Assembly: GCA_964639935.1 (NCBI GenBank)
Contig: CAZXGT010000012.1
Coordinates: 1 to 36,099 of the forward strand
DNA from: CALNYS01 sp964639935
Lineage (GTDB): Bacteria; Planctomycetota; Phycisphaerae; Phycisphaerales; UBA1924
Direction of reading: 5' to 3'
DNA length: 36,099 nt
Shown: one piece after another, positions 7,960 through 19,849 of the stretch
Position numbering within the stretch: position 1 is the first letter of the stretch
Layout: every line of letters begins with the position of its first letter
The notes under the pieces: generated by a model
Database searches by the model: none
The model's input: the letters and a program-made list of their open reading frames with translations, nothing else
What the model was told of the DNA's origin: nothing
Program-made: the position numbers and the translations under genes

Positions 7960-9570
7960 TCACGCGGCCCGGCGCGTCCCGCCCGTCGCGTCGCGACTCT
8001 CGGGGGAGACGGGGGGAGTCGGCGGGTCGCACCGGCGGCTCGCCGGGACGCGGACTTCGAAGCGCGAGCCGCCCGCCGGCGGGCACTCGAGCGTCACGTT
8101 CCCGGACCAGCGCTCCACGATGCTCCGGACCACCGCGAGACCAACGCCCCGGCCGCTCTCGCTCCGGCCCGTCGAGGCGCGCTCAAAGACGCGGAACACC
8201 CGCCCTCGTTCGGCCTCCGGGATGCCCGGGCCCGTGTCTGAGATGGCGAACCCGGCGCCCAAGCCCGCCGCGAGCGGGCCGATCGTCACGCGGCGCGTTG
8301 GGGAATCGCCCATGTACTTGATCGCGTTCTCGGTCAGGTTCTGGAGCAGCATCCAGAGATCCGTCCGATCGACCCGGAGCGTCGGGAGGCCCGGCTCGAT
8401 GCGGAGCTCGATCCGCCGGCGCCGCAGGTCGTCCCCGAGAGAGGCCGACAGCTCGCGCGCGACGCCTTCGACCTCGATCGTCTCGACCCGCTCGGCTCGC
8501 TCGACCGTCCGGCTCAGCTCGAGCAGCTCGGCGAGCATGTCGCTCTCGATGCGCACGTTCGCGGTGATGCGCTCCAGACGCCGGCGAGCCTCCTCGGGGA
8601 GCGCCCCGGCGTTCTCGTCGAGCACGAGCTCGGCCATGCCCGCGATGTTGCGAAGCGGCGCCCCGAGATCGTGCGTGACCGATCGCAGAAACTCGTTCTT
8701 CGCGCGGACCTGATCCTCGAGCATCGCGTTGATCGTCGCGAGCTGCTCGGTCCGCTCCTCGACCTTGCGCTCAAGGTTCGCCTTGGCGGCCTCGAGATCG
8801 CCGAGGGCGGCGCGGAGAGAGCCGCTCATGCGGTTGAAGGAGCTGGCCAGCCGGCGCGTCTCGCGCGGCCCTCCCGAAGAGAGCGGCCCGGGGTCCTCGC
8901 CTCGCTCGAGCGCCTCGGCGGCCTGCGCGACCCGGCGGATCGGCCGGACGAGCCGAGCCGCCCCGAGCGCCGCGAGTGGGCTCGCGAGAAGGACGCTCAG
9001 CGCGCCGGCCGTCAGCGCCGCGCTCGGCACCGCCGCCTGCGCCCGCCGAACCGAGCCATCGTCGCCCGCCACGACGATGAAACCAAGCAGACGCTCGGGC
9101 GAGCCGCTCGACCACACCGGGGTCCGGCAGGTCCACCCGAGCGGCTCATCGCCGCTGCGGACCCGCACGGCCCGGCGCAGGGGCTCGCTCGGCGCGGAGA
9201 TCGCCAGCTCCCGCCGGCGCTCGTCCGCCCCGTCCTGGCGGATCCGCCGGAGCGTCGCGTCCCCACGGTGATCAAGAATCGTCAGGCTCGAGAGCAGCTG
9301 GCCCGTCATCATCCGTTCGACGACGCGCCGGATCTCGCCCTCGTCCCAGCGTTCGAGCGGGCCGGCGAGCTCCATGGCGGCGCGGGCGCCGAGGCCCTCG
9401 AGCTCCCGCATGGCCGCGTCCTCCACGGCCCGGCTCACGGCCCGGTGCGTCAGCCCCGCGTGAAGCGAGATCGTCAGGGCCACGATCGCCAGAGCGAGCA
9501 GCAACGCGTGCGTGAGAAGACCGGCGACGCGCGGTTCGGCCGCACGGTGCGATGAGGGGGGCGCCGTCAC
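7960..9570 (-). CDS. Membrane sensor histidine kinase (HAMP-HisKA-HATPase)
   Basis: A 536-residue kinase if started at GTG 9570, which has GGGAG six bases before it; a TTG eight codons earlier (9594) is the other option. The layout is a transmembrane helix at about residues 17-37 (LLTHALLLALAIVALTISL), an extracytoplasmic sensor of about 140 residues, a second helix near 180-205, HAMP (RLVRPIRRVAQAAEALERGE), a coiled coil, HisKA with His300 in SVTHDLGAPL, and an HATPase with N box NLTENAIKYM, G1 DTGPGIP and G2 GRGVGLAVV. The tail is Pro/Ser-rich. It precedes the REC-GGDEF gene and probably phosphorylates it. The sensed signal is unknown. Confidence 0.94.
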   Translation of the reverse strand: MTAPPSSHRAAEPRVAGLLTHALLLALAIVALTISLHAGLTHRAVSRAVEDAAMRELEGLGARAAMELAGPLERWDEGEIRRVVERMMTGQLLSSLTILDHRGDATLRRIRQDGADERRRELAISAPSEPLRRAVRVRSGDEPLGWTCRTPVWSSGSPERLLGFIVVAGDDGSVRRAQAAVPSAALTAGALSVLLASPLAALGAARLVRPIRRVAQAAEALERGEDPGPLSSGGPRETRRLASSFNRMSGSLRAALGDLEAAKANLERKVEERTEQLATINAMLEDQVRAKNEFLRSVTHDLGAPLRNIAGMAELVLDENAGALPEEARRRLERITANVRIESDMLAELLELSRTVERAERVETIEVEGVARELSASLGDDLRRRRIELRIEPGLPTLRVDRTDLWMLLQNLTENAIKYMGDSPTRRVTIGPLAAGLGAGFAISDTGPGIPEAERGRVFRVFERASTGRSESGRGVGLAVVRSIVERWSGNVTLECPPAGGSRFEVRVPASRRCDPPTPPVSPESRDATGGTRRAA

Positions 9571-9625
9571 AGTGATCTCCCGCGCGCAGAGCAACTGAGG
9601 TCTCTCGGCGGGATTCCGTCACTGC

Positions 9626-10075
9626 TTAAGCGGAACCGCGGGTCTCGCCCGTCCTCGCGGCGTCGGCCAGCCACCGGCTCAGGCTCTCCAGAACCGGGCC
9701 GTTCGCGGGGAGGAAGCGGGCGCGGTCGAGCGCCGCGGGCTCGATCCACTCCAGCCGCTCCACCTCGATCGCCCGCGGCGCCGGGGAGCCGGGGGCGAGG
9801 GCGCAGACAAGCGGGTGCAGGCGCACCGTCGCGTGCTCGTAGGCGTGGGTGTGACACGTCAGCGCCGAGAGCGGGGTCGCGTTGACGCCGATCTCCTCGT
9901 AAAGTTCTCGGACCACAGCTCGCTCCGGGGATTCTCCCGGCTCGATCTTGCCTCCCGGGAACTCCCACCAACCGCCGTAGACGGTGCTTGTGCGGCGTTG
10001 CGTCACGAGAACCCGCGCACTTATCCCCATTGCAAGGGGCTCGTCGTCGATCAGGATGCCGATGGCGACATCCAC
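9626..10075 (-). CDS. Nudix hydrolase, MutT-like
   Basis: A canonical Nudix box, GGKIEPGESPERAVVREL followed by YEEIGV, fits Gx5Ex7REUxEExGU exactly and binds the catalytic metals. With FP before the box and a conserved WI segment later (ERLEWIEPAAL), it resembles MutT-type 8-oxo-dGTP pyrophosphatases. The start is placed at GTG 10075 because the family begins with a strand like VDVAIGILID. The frame stays open to ATG 10144, but those 23 codons are AT-richer, unlike Nudix proteins, and overlap DnaA-box-like sequences. The length is 149 residues (172 with the upstream start). The exact substrate is not determinable from sequence. Confidence 0.88.
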   Translation of the reverse strand: MDVAIGILIDDEPLAMGISARVLVTQRRTSTVYGGWWEFPGGKIEPGESPERAVVRELYEEIGVNATPLSALTCHTHAYEHATVRLHPLVCALAPGSPAPRAIEVERLEWIEPAALDRARFLPANGPVLESLSRWLADAARTGETRGSA

Positions 10076-10245
10076 AGGTTTTCCACAGCCGTCCAGCTGG
10101 GTGTCCTGCGTCCCAAGTGTTTGTTTTTCATGCGCTTGCGTCATTCGACGAGAATCCTTTTCGACGGATGCTGGACGTTCGCGGGCGACCGGCTAGGCTG
10201 TTTCGTTGGTGGGCGACAGCCCCGTGAATCAACAGCTTATCCACG
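10021..10245. other. Cluster of DnaA-box-like nonamers
   Basis: Four nonamers on the + strand resemble the TTATCCACA box. They are TTATCCCCA (10021-10029, one mismatch), ACATCCACA (10068-10076, two), TTTTCCACA (10079-10087, fits TTWTNCACA) and TTATCCACG (10237-10245, one mismatch). The last two lie in the 242-base gap between the Nudix and cstA genes, which also holds a T-rich stretch (TTTGTTTTTCA at 10120-10130). The first two are at the 5' end of the Nudix gene. This could be an origin-like element, a DnaA titration site, or chance. No dnaA or dnaN is in the window. Confidence 0.35.
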
Positions 10246-10317
10246 CGGCCTTGGCCGCGTCCGCCGCCGGTCGAGAACTCGGAGCCTCGATCGGCGGTCT
10301 TCTTTTTGACGAGCGCT

Positions 10318-12231
10318 CTACGCGGCGTCCGTTTGGGCGAGGCGATCGCCCCCGAACCCGCGTTGCAGACGCAGCGCGAGCTCGCCGACCATCCACACCT
10401 CCACCGCGAGCATGAAGACGCTCACGCTCACGAGGATCCACTGGCCCCGGCTCCACCACGACTCGAGATTCTCGCCCCCGACGAACGCCTGGATGACCAG
10501 CGCCCACGCGGGCAGCGCGAGCATGAGCGCGGCGGGCGGCACGATGAACCACCACGGCCTCCGGTTCCTGATGAGCCACGCCGCGATCACGATGAACGCG
10601 AGCCCGCCCAGGAGCTGGTTCGTCGCGCCAAAGAGCGGCCAGAGAAGCAGCCCGCCCGAGCCGGCGCTCTGGATCGACCACGGCATCCCGGGCGCCGGCA
10701 TGAAGGCGAGCGCCGCCGCGGTGACGACCGCAAAGAGCGTCGCCCCGTGAGTCGTGGCGAGCAGCCGGAACGGGAGCCGCAGGACTCCTCCGGCTTCCTC
10801 TCCCTCTGTCAGAGGGCTGGGGTGAGGGCTCTTTGGTTCTTGCGCTGTCGCCGAACCGCGCTCACCCCCGGCGCCTTTCCCCGAGGGAGAGGGTGGGAGG
10901 AAGCCGCGGGCGAGCTCCTGGATGACGTACCGCTGGAGGCGGCAGGCCGTATCCATCGTCGTTCCCGCGAAGGAGGCGACGAGCACGCCCATCAGCGCGA
11001 GCGCCGCCGGCCGGGCGACGCCGATCGACGCGATCATGTTCGCCGCGCCGTCGACGAAGGCGCCGACCTTGGCCCCGAGCGAGCCGGCGGCCGCCCAGCT
11101 CTCGTAGCGCGTCTCGAAGGCGCCCAGGCCGCTAAGCCCGATCCCCGCCGCGCACGCGATGATCACGAGCGTGGCGAGGAAGCTCTCGGTGAGCATCGAG
11201 CCGTAGCCCACGGCGTGGGCGTGGGTCTCGCAGCGGAGCTGCTTGCTCGTCGTGCCGCTCGAGACGAGGCAGTGGAAGCCGGAGATCGCGCCGCAGGCGA
11301 TGGTGATGAAGAGGACGGGGATCATCGGGGGCGCGCCCTCGGGGTGGAGGTCCATCACCGGCGCGACGAGCTCGAGCGCGGGCCGCTCGCCGCTCGGCGC
11401 GATCGGCTCGCCGCCGATCAGCGCCGCGCCCGCGAGCCCCGCGACGAGAAGCCCGAGCGCCGTGATCAGCTGCAGCGCGTTGATGTAGTCGCGCGGCTGC
11501 AGGAGCGTCCACACCGGGAGCACGCTCGCGACATACGCGTAGGCGAGCAGCCCGAGCACCCACGCCCACGTGGGCAAGCCGGCGAGGTACTCGTTGAACG
11601 CGTGGAGCGGGCCGGCGTCGCCCCAGAAGACGCTCGCGTACATGATCGCCAGCGCGCCGATCGAGGGGAGCACGATCGATCGCCCTTTGCGATGAATGAG
11701 CAGCCCAATGACGAGGGCCAGCGGGATCTGCGCGAGCACCGGGACGATCGCGCCGGGGTACTGGCGAAGCACCGCCGCGACGACGAGCCCGAAGATCGCG
11801 AGCACGATCCACAGCGCGACGATCAGGATCACGAGAAAGAGCGTGCGCACGCGCGGCCCGAGCAGGTCGCCCGCGATGTCGCCCACCGTGCGCCCCTTGT
11901 TCTTGAGCGAGATCGCGAGCGAGCCGAGGTCATGGACGGCGCCGATGAGGATCGCGCCGAAGACGACCCAGAGGATCGCCGGGAGCCAGCCCCACATGAC
12001 GGCGATGGCGGGCCCGACGATCGGCCCGGTGCCGGCGATCGAGGTGAAGTGATGCCCGAAGACGACGGAGCGTTTCGTCGGGCAGTAGTCCTTGTCGTCG
12101 CGCATGGAAACGGCCGGTGTGGCCGCGTCTTCTCGGAGCGTGAAGACGCGGCTCGAAAGCCACCGGCCGTACGTGAAGTAGGCGATCGTCAGAAGCGCGG
12201 CCGAACCAACTGCAAGCAGCAGCGCCTCCAT
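10318..12231 (-). CDS. cstA: Carbon starvation protein CstA family transporter
   Basis: A polytopic inner-membrane protein of 637 residues from ATG 12231 (MEALLLAVGSAALLTIAY); a TTG 12 codons upstream is possible. CstA-family proteins import peptides or pyruvate. Hallmarks are YCPTKRSVVFGHHFTSIAGTG (read in parts), GPAIAVMWGWLPAILWVVFG, ISGFHCLVSSGTTSKQL, SFAGTTMDTACRLQRYVIQE and PLFGATNQLLGGLAF. There are about 15 hydrophobic segments. Between the RLQRYVIQE helix and the next membrane segment sits a Pro/Gly/Glu-rich stretch (about residues 442-481 of this start) encoded by an inverted-repeat element, absent from ordinary CstA. An NtrC-type regulator lies 60 bases upstream and may control it. 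TTTTTTT follows that upstream gene's stop. Confidence 0.95.
   Translation of the reverse strand: MEALLLAVGSAALLTIAYFTYGRWLSSRVFTLREDAATPAVSMRDDKDYCPTKRSVVFGHHFTSIAGTGPIVGPAIAVMWGWLPAILWVVFGAILIGAVHDLGSLAISLKNKGRTVGDIAGDLLGPRVRTLFLVILIVALWIVLAIFGLVVAAVLRQYPGAIVPVLAQIPLALVIGLLIHRKGRSIVLPSIGALAIMYASVFWGDAGPLHAFNEYLAGLPTWAWVLGLLAYAYVASVLPVWTLLQPRDYINALQLITALGLLVAGLAGAALIGGEPIAPSGERPALELVAPVMDLHPEGAPPMIPVLFITIACGAISGFHCLVSSGTTSKQLRCETHAHAVGYGSMLTESFLATLVIIACAAGIGLSGLGAFETRYESWAAAGSLGAKVGAFVDGAANMIASIGVARPAALALMGVLVASFAGTTMDTACRLQRYVIQELARGFLPPSPSGKGAGGERGSATAQEPKSPHPSPLTEGEEAGGVLRLPFRLLATTHGATLFAVVTAAALAFMPAPGMPWSIQSAGSGGLLLWPLFGATNQLLGGLAFIVIAAWLIRNRRPWWFIVPPAALMLALPAWALVIQAFVGGENLESWWSRGQWILVSVSVFMLAVEVWMVGELALRLQRGFGGDRLAQTDAA
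10791..10906. repeat. REP/MITE-like inverted repeat inserted in frame in cstA
   Basis: CGGCTTCCTC at 10791-10800 is matched by its exact reverse complement at 10897-10906, giving perfect 10-base inverted ends. Just inside, one arm reads TCCCTCTGTCAGAGGG then CTGGGGTGAGGG. The other arm, reversed, reads CCCTCTCCCTCGGGG then GGGGGTGAGCG, so two copies of a repeat of about 40 bases face each other around a spacer at about 10831-10857. This is the form of CCCTC/GTGAGGG-type palindromic repeats scattered in some genomes. It keeps the cstA frame open and encodes about 39 residues (PPSPSGKGAGGERG to LTEGEEAGG). No clear target duplication was seen. Confidence 0.75.
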
Positions 12232-12291
12232 CGCCCAGATGATGCGCGAAACGTCGCGGGTTGCCAAGCGCGAGCTTGAAAAAAACGCGCG

Positions 12292-13701
12292 CTAGCGCAG
12301 CCCGTACTCCTTGAGCTTGCGGTAGAGCGTGCGCTCGCCGATGCCGAGCATCTTCGCCGCGCGCTCGCGGTTGCCCTGCGTCAGGCGCAGCGTCTCACGG
12401 ATCGCGCGCTTCTCGATCTGCTCCAGGCTCGCGCCCGCGAGCGTGCCGGCCGCCGGCGCTTCATCCGGCGCGCTCTCGCTTGTGATCTCGGGCGGGATGT
12501 GATCGACGGTCAGCTCGGAGTCCCCGCGCCCGGCGGCGCTGACGACCATGTTCTGCACGACCGAGAGCAGCTGGCGCACGTTCCCGGGCCAGTGGAAGCT
12601 CGTCAGGCGCATCATGGCGGCGTCGGTGACGCCCGGAACGGGCGCGTTCATCTCGCCGGCGAAGCGCGCCGCGGCGTGATGAACGATGCGCGGGATGTCG
12701 TCGCGCCGCTCGCGAAGCGGGGGCAGACGCACGTGCGAGCCCTTGATGCGGAAGAAGAGATCCTCGCGGAAGGCGCCCTCCTTCACGGCCTTCTCGAGGT
12801 CCTTGTTGGTCGCCGAGACAAGCCGCACGTCCACGTGCCTCGCCTCGTTGGCGCCGAGACGCACCACCTCGCCGGACTCGAGCACGCGCAGCAGCTTCGC
12901 CTGCATGGTGGGCGGCATGTCGCCGATCTCATCGAGGAAGAGCGTCCCGCCGTCGGCGTACTCGAAGACGCCCTCGCGCTCCTTCTCGGCGCCCGTGTAC
13001 GCCCCGCGCACGTGCCCGAAGAGCTCGTCCTCGAGCAGGTTCTCGCTCTGGCCTGCGCAGTTGAAGGCGACGTAGCGCTTCTTCGCTCGCGGGGAGTGAT
13101 CGTGCACGGCCCGCGCGATGAGCTCCTTGCCCGTGCCCGACTCGCCCGTCACGAGCACCGGGATCTTCGCGCTCGCGACCGTGCGCACCGTCTCGAGGAT
13201 GCGTCGCATGGGCTCGGACCCGGCGATGATCCCCCGGAAGCCGTCGTGCTGGACGAGCTCGTCCATCTCGCCCGACTGATGACGCAGAAGCACGTTCTCG
13301 GCGGCGCGATCGACGACCGATCGAAAGAGCTGGAGATCGATCGGCTTCTCGACAAAGTCGAAGGCCCCGTCCTTGAAGGCCTGCCGCGCGACCGAGACGT
13401 CGCCGTGCGCGGTGACGATGATCGTCTCGGCCTTCGGCTGTCGCTCGCGCGCGGTTCTCAGGACGACGAATCCGGCGTCGCCCCCGTCGGGCGCCGCGCC
13501 GTGCCGCCCGCCGGATTCGGGCATCCGCAGGTCGGTGACGATGACGTCGAAGGCGCCGCCGGTGAGTTCGTCGATCGCCGCGTCGAGCCCGTGCACGACG
13601 GTCGAGACGTGCCCGAGCTTGCGAAGCGCGTCGGCCATGACGTCGGCGTGCTCGGGTTCGTCCTCGACGATGAGTACCTGTGCGGCGGGCGTTTCGCTCA
13701 T
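12292..13701 (-). CDS. NtrC-family sigma-54-dependent response regulator
   Basis: A 469-residue two-component activator. REC occupies about residues 8-130 with Asp57 (IVTDLRMP), Thr97 and Lys119. The AAA+ domain spans 155-385: Walker A GESGTGKE (186-193), the sigma-54 contact loop GAYTGA (233-238, usual form GAFTGA), Walker B GGTLFLDEIGD, and the R-finger region FREDLFFRI. A Fis-type helix-turn-helix ends the protein (RAAKMLGIGERTLYRKLKEY). Oddly, a Gly/Asp-rich insertion (ESGGRHGAAPDGGDAG, about residues 62-77) follows the REC phosphorylation loop. Its ATG overlaps the ruvC stop as ATGA. The cognate kinase is not evident; cstA lies just downstream. Confidence 0.95.
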   Translation of the reverse strand: MSETPAAQVLIVEDEPEHADVMADALRKLGHVSTVVHGLDAAIDELTGGAFDVIVTDLRMPESGGRHGAAPDGGDAGFVVLRTARERQPKAETIIVTAHGDVSVARQAFKDGAFDFVEKPIDLQLFRSVVDRAAENVLLRHQSGEMDELVQHDGFRGIIAGSEPMRRILETVRTVASAKIPVLVTGESGTGKELIARAVHDHSPRAKKRYVAFNCAGQSENLLEDELFGHVRGAYTGAEKEREGVFEYADGGTLFLDEIGDMPPTMQAKLLRVLESGEVVRLGANEARHVDVRLVSATNKDLEKAVKEGAFREDLFFRIKGSHVRLPPLRERRDDIPRIVHHAAARFAGEMNAPVPGVTDAAMMRLTSFHWPGNVRQLLSVVQNMVVSAAGRGDSELTVDHIPPEITSESAPDEAPAAGTLAGASLEQIEKRAIRETLRLTQGNRERAAKMLGIGERTLYRKLKEYGLR

Positions 13702-14219
13702 GAGCGAGAGTGTATCGCCGCGGGGCCGCCGGTCTCCGGGCCGGCGGGGCGCCGCGACGACGCCGTTAGCGCGACCGCCAGGGCGTCGCTCACGTCCGCC
13801 GGCTCGAGCGGGCCGTCGGTCCCGAGCGTCTGAACGACGGCGCGGCGCACCTGATCCTTGGATGCGCGACCCGAACCGGTCAGCGCCTTCTTGATCGTCG
13901 CCGGGGGGATCTCGACAAGCTCGGCGCCCGCCTTCTGCGCGGCGAGCAGCACGACGCCGCGGGCGTGCGCCATGGTGATGGCCGAGGCCGGCCAGCTCGT
14001 GTGGCTGAAGACCGCCTCGACGCCGATGAGCGCCGGCGCCAGGCGATCGATCGCCTCGGCCAGGTCCTCCTCGAGCGCCGCGAGCCGGCGCGGGAGGGGC
14101 GCATCGCTTCCTCCAAGGCGAAAGACGCCGGCCTCGACGAGCCGGGGCGACGCGCCGATCGAATCCACGCAGCCGTAGCCGGCGATGCGCGAGCCGGGAT
14201 CGATCCCGAGGACGCGCAC
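13698..14219 (-). CDS. ruvC: Holliday junction resolvase RuvC
   Basis: RuvC cuts Holliday junctions as a dimer with RuvAB. The start is GTG 14219, giving VRVLGIDPGSRIAGYGCVDS. The four acidic catalytic residues are visible: Asp7 (GIDPG), Glu68 (GVEAVF), Asp142 and Asp145 (PADVSDALAVAL). HTSWPASAITMAHARGV and PPATIKKALTGSGRASKDQV are typical of the family. The 173-residue length is normal. The frame extends upstream with no family similarity. It starts two bases after the ABC ATPase stop and overlaps the NtrC-type gene by four bases. ruvA and ruvB are absent here. Confidence 0.96.
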   Translation of the reverse strand: MRVLGIDPGSRIAGYGCVDSIGASPRLVEAGVFRLGGSDAPLPRRLAALEEDLAEAIDRLAPALIGVEAVFSHTSWPASAITMAHARGVVLLAAQKAGAELVEIPPATIKKALTGSGRASKDQVRRAVVQTLGTDGPLEPADVSDALAVALTASSRRPAGPETGGPAAIHSRS

Positions 14220-14221
14220 GC

Positions 14222-14973
<752 letters not shown>

Positions 14974-14974
<1 letters not shown>

Positions 14975-16701
14975 CACGAGGATCCTACCGCCGGGGGCGG
15001 TCCGGGTTCCGTACCCCCGTCGGCCTCGAGCAGCAGGCGCTCGACGGCGCGGTCGGCCGCGTCGTGGAAGGGCAGCAGCACGGCGTCGGCCCCGCGGGAG
15101 CGCAGCGCCTCGGCTTCGCTGGCGCGCTGGGCGGCCACCGCCACGCGCCCGGCGTACCCACGCTCGCGGAGCGCATCGATGAGCGTCTCCCGCGGATCGT
15201 GGTGCGTGAGCCCCACGTCGTGCTGCGGGAGCGACGCGATCACCCAGCGCGTCCCCTCGATCGGGAGCCACGAGAGGAACTCGTGGTCCGAGGCGTCCCC
15301 GTAGATGGCGTCCACGCCCGAGCGGCGCCATTTGCGAACCTCCACCGGGTTGAAGTCCACCGCGAGGATCCGCAGACCGCGATCGCGAAGGCGCTGGGCG
15401 ATCGCGGTCCCGTAGCGCCCGAGCCCGATGAGCACCACATCGTGAGCGCTCCGTGCGGCGCGCTGACGCTCGACGCGCTCCTCGCGCCGCGGCGCCCGGC
15501 GCTCAAAGACGCCCAGCGCCGGCTCGATCCACCGGAAGAGCTGGTTCGCGTAGGTGATCATGTAGACCGACGTCGCGATCGTGATGAGCCCCACAAGCGT
15601 CACCAGCCCGAGGGCGTCTCTCTCAACGTGCCCGATCGCCAGGCCCATCCCGATGAAGACCAGCGAGAACTCGCTGATCTGCGCCACCGTCAGCCCGGCG
15701 AGGAACCCCGTGCGCCGCCGGTACCCCATCGCGCCCATGATCGCCATGACGATCATCGGGTTCCCGATCAGCACGAAGGCGGAGAAGACCAGCGCCGCCG
15801 GGACCTGCGCCCCGAGCGTGCCGAGATCCAGCTTCGCGCCCAAAGCGATGAAGAAGAACAGCAGGAGGAAGTCGCGGACCGAGGAGAGCCGGGCGACGAT
15901 CGAGTCCCGGTAGGGCGTGGAGGCGAGCGACACGCCCGCGAGCAGACCACCGAGCTCCAAACTGAACCCGAGCCGGCTCCCGAGGGCCGCCAGCAGCGCC
16001 GCCCACGCGATCGCAAAGACGATCAGAAGCTCGGGCGAGCGAGCGATCCGCGTGACGAGCCAGTCCGCGGCGAACCGGATGAACAGCGCCATCGCCGCCA
16101 GCGTCACGACCCCGTAGCCGAGAACGCGCAGCAGCGTCGCCACAGCGCCGCCGCCCTCGGCCTCCTCGCCCGCGCCGATCGCCGAGAGCGTGATCATCGC
16201 GATCACCACCACCAGGTCCTGAACGATCAGGAACCCGATCGCGATCCGCCCGTGCAGGGAGTCCACCTCGCGCCGGTCAGAAAGCAGCTTCACGATGATG
16301 ATCGTGCTCGAGAAGGTCAGCGCCACGGCGATGTACGTCGACGTCACCGCGTCGAACCCCAGCGCGAGCCCGATCCCGAAGCCGATCACCGACGTGAAAA
16401 ACACCTGCCCGAGGCCGGTCGCCAGCGCCACCCAGCCGATCGTGCGGATGAGGCTGATGTCCAGCTTGAGCCCGACCAGAAACAGCAGGACGGCGATCCC
16501 GAGCTCAGCGAGCAGATCGACGCTCTCGGCGGAGCGCACGATCCCGAGCGCCGACGGACCCGCGAGGAGCCCGACGACGATGAAGCTCACGATCATGGGC
16601 TGGCGAAGAAACTGCCCGAAGAAGCCCACCAGCGCCGCGAGCGCGATCAGCGCCGAGAGCTCGTAGAACGGGGAGTCGTGGATCCACCCGAAGAGGTTCA
16701 T
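14974..16701 (-). CDS. Kef-type cation/proton antiporter with RCK N domain
   Basis: A 575-residue member of the CPA2 family (KefB/KefC-like). The first 390 residues contain about 12 membrane segments, including FVVG-like helix LLAELGIAVLLFLVGLKLD and FLIVQDLVVVIAMITLSAIG, in which the conserved QD pair of Kef transporters is seen. A basic linker (about 395-415) leads to an RCK/TrkA-N Rossmann domain (VVLIGLGRYGTAIAQRL, GxGxxG nucleotide site, and DFNPVEVRKW). The C-terminus is short and lacks a full RCK-C. It likely exchanges K+ or Na+ for protons under nucleotide control. It lies nine bases after the STAS gene and its stop overlaps the ABC ATPase start. Confidence 0.93.
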
Positions 16702-16710
16702 GCCGAGAGG

Positions 16711-17079
16711 TTACGGCGCCCCCGCGCCCCCGTCCCCGCGGTCGTCGATCTGGATCGACGCGATCGCCGTGGCCGGGTCGTGGGCGAACTCAAAGACCTT
16801 GTCGAGCCCGGTCAGCAGCATGATCGACCACACCGGATCGGGCACCGAGCAGAGCCGGAGCGGCTTGCCCCCATCGGCGAGCCGCCGGCGGATCCGCAGG
16901 AGCTGCGCGATGTTCGAGGAGTTCAGGTACGTCACGTCCGCGAAGTTCAAGACGACGGCGGGCAGCTCGCCCTCGGGCGTCTGATCGACGCGATCGCCCA
17001 GGGAGCCGAGCTCGTCAGAGAGCGCGGGCTCGTCGGCGAGCGACGCGATCACGATGCCGCTGGACCAGTCGATCGCCAC
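16711..17079 (-). CDS. STAS-domain protein (anti-sigma factor antagonist-like)
   Basis: A 122-residue single STAS domain, as in SpoIIAA/RsbV, which bind anti-sigma kinases when unphosphorylated. The characteristic loop reads VVLNFADVTYLNSSNIAQLL, with Ser55 aligning to the phosphorylated serine of SpoIIAA; the usual Asp two residues before it is Asn53. RIRRRLADGGKPLRLC and GLDKVFEF follow as in the family. The tail is Asp/Gly-rich. No kinase or phosphatase partner is nearby; the gene sits 22 bases after gyrA and nine before the antiporter, in the same direction. Its role could be in partner switching or as a regulatory STAS unit for the antiporter. Confidence 0.85.
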   Translation of the reverse strand: MAIDWSSGIVIASLADEPALSDELGSLGDRVDQTPEGELPAVVLNFADVTYLNSSNIAQLLRIRRRLADGGKPLRLCSVPDPVWSIMLLTGLDKVFEFAHDPATAIASIQIDDRGDGGAGAP

Positions 17080-17101
17080 GCTCGCCGCCCCTTCTGAAGC
17101 G

Positions 17102-19777
<2,676 letters not shown>

Positions 19778-19849
19778 GAAATCCTCCGGCTCGTTCGCCC
19801 CGTCGCCGCGCACGCGCGCGCGCCGGGAAGCCGTGATTGTAGGCCCAAA

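Noticed and set aside
10306..12279. A 657-codon open frame on the + strand opposite cstA.
   Set aside because: Low-complexity Arg/Glu/Asp-rich translation with no family similarity; it mirrors the cstA codons.
12232..12291. T7 tract after the NtrC-type stop as an intrinsic terminator.
   Set aside because: The preceding GCGCTAGCGC has no loop to form a proper hairpin, and the CAAGC-GCTTG stem lies after the T run, so the geometry is wrong.
14975..15331. N-terminal extension of the ABC ATPase frame.
   Set aside because: It lies inside the antiporter gene; the TGATG junction and family alignment put the start at 14974.
15064..17097. A 677-codon + strand frame opposite the Kef-type antiporter and STAS genes.
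   Set aside because: The translation is highly charged and repetitive, and the minus strand carries recognisable motifs over the whole length.
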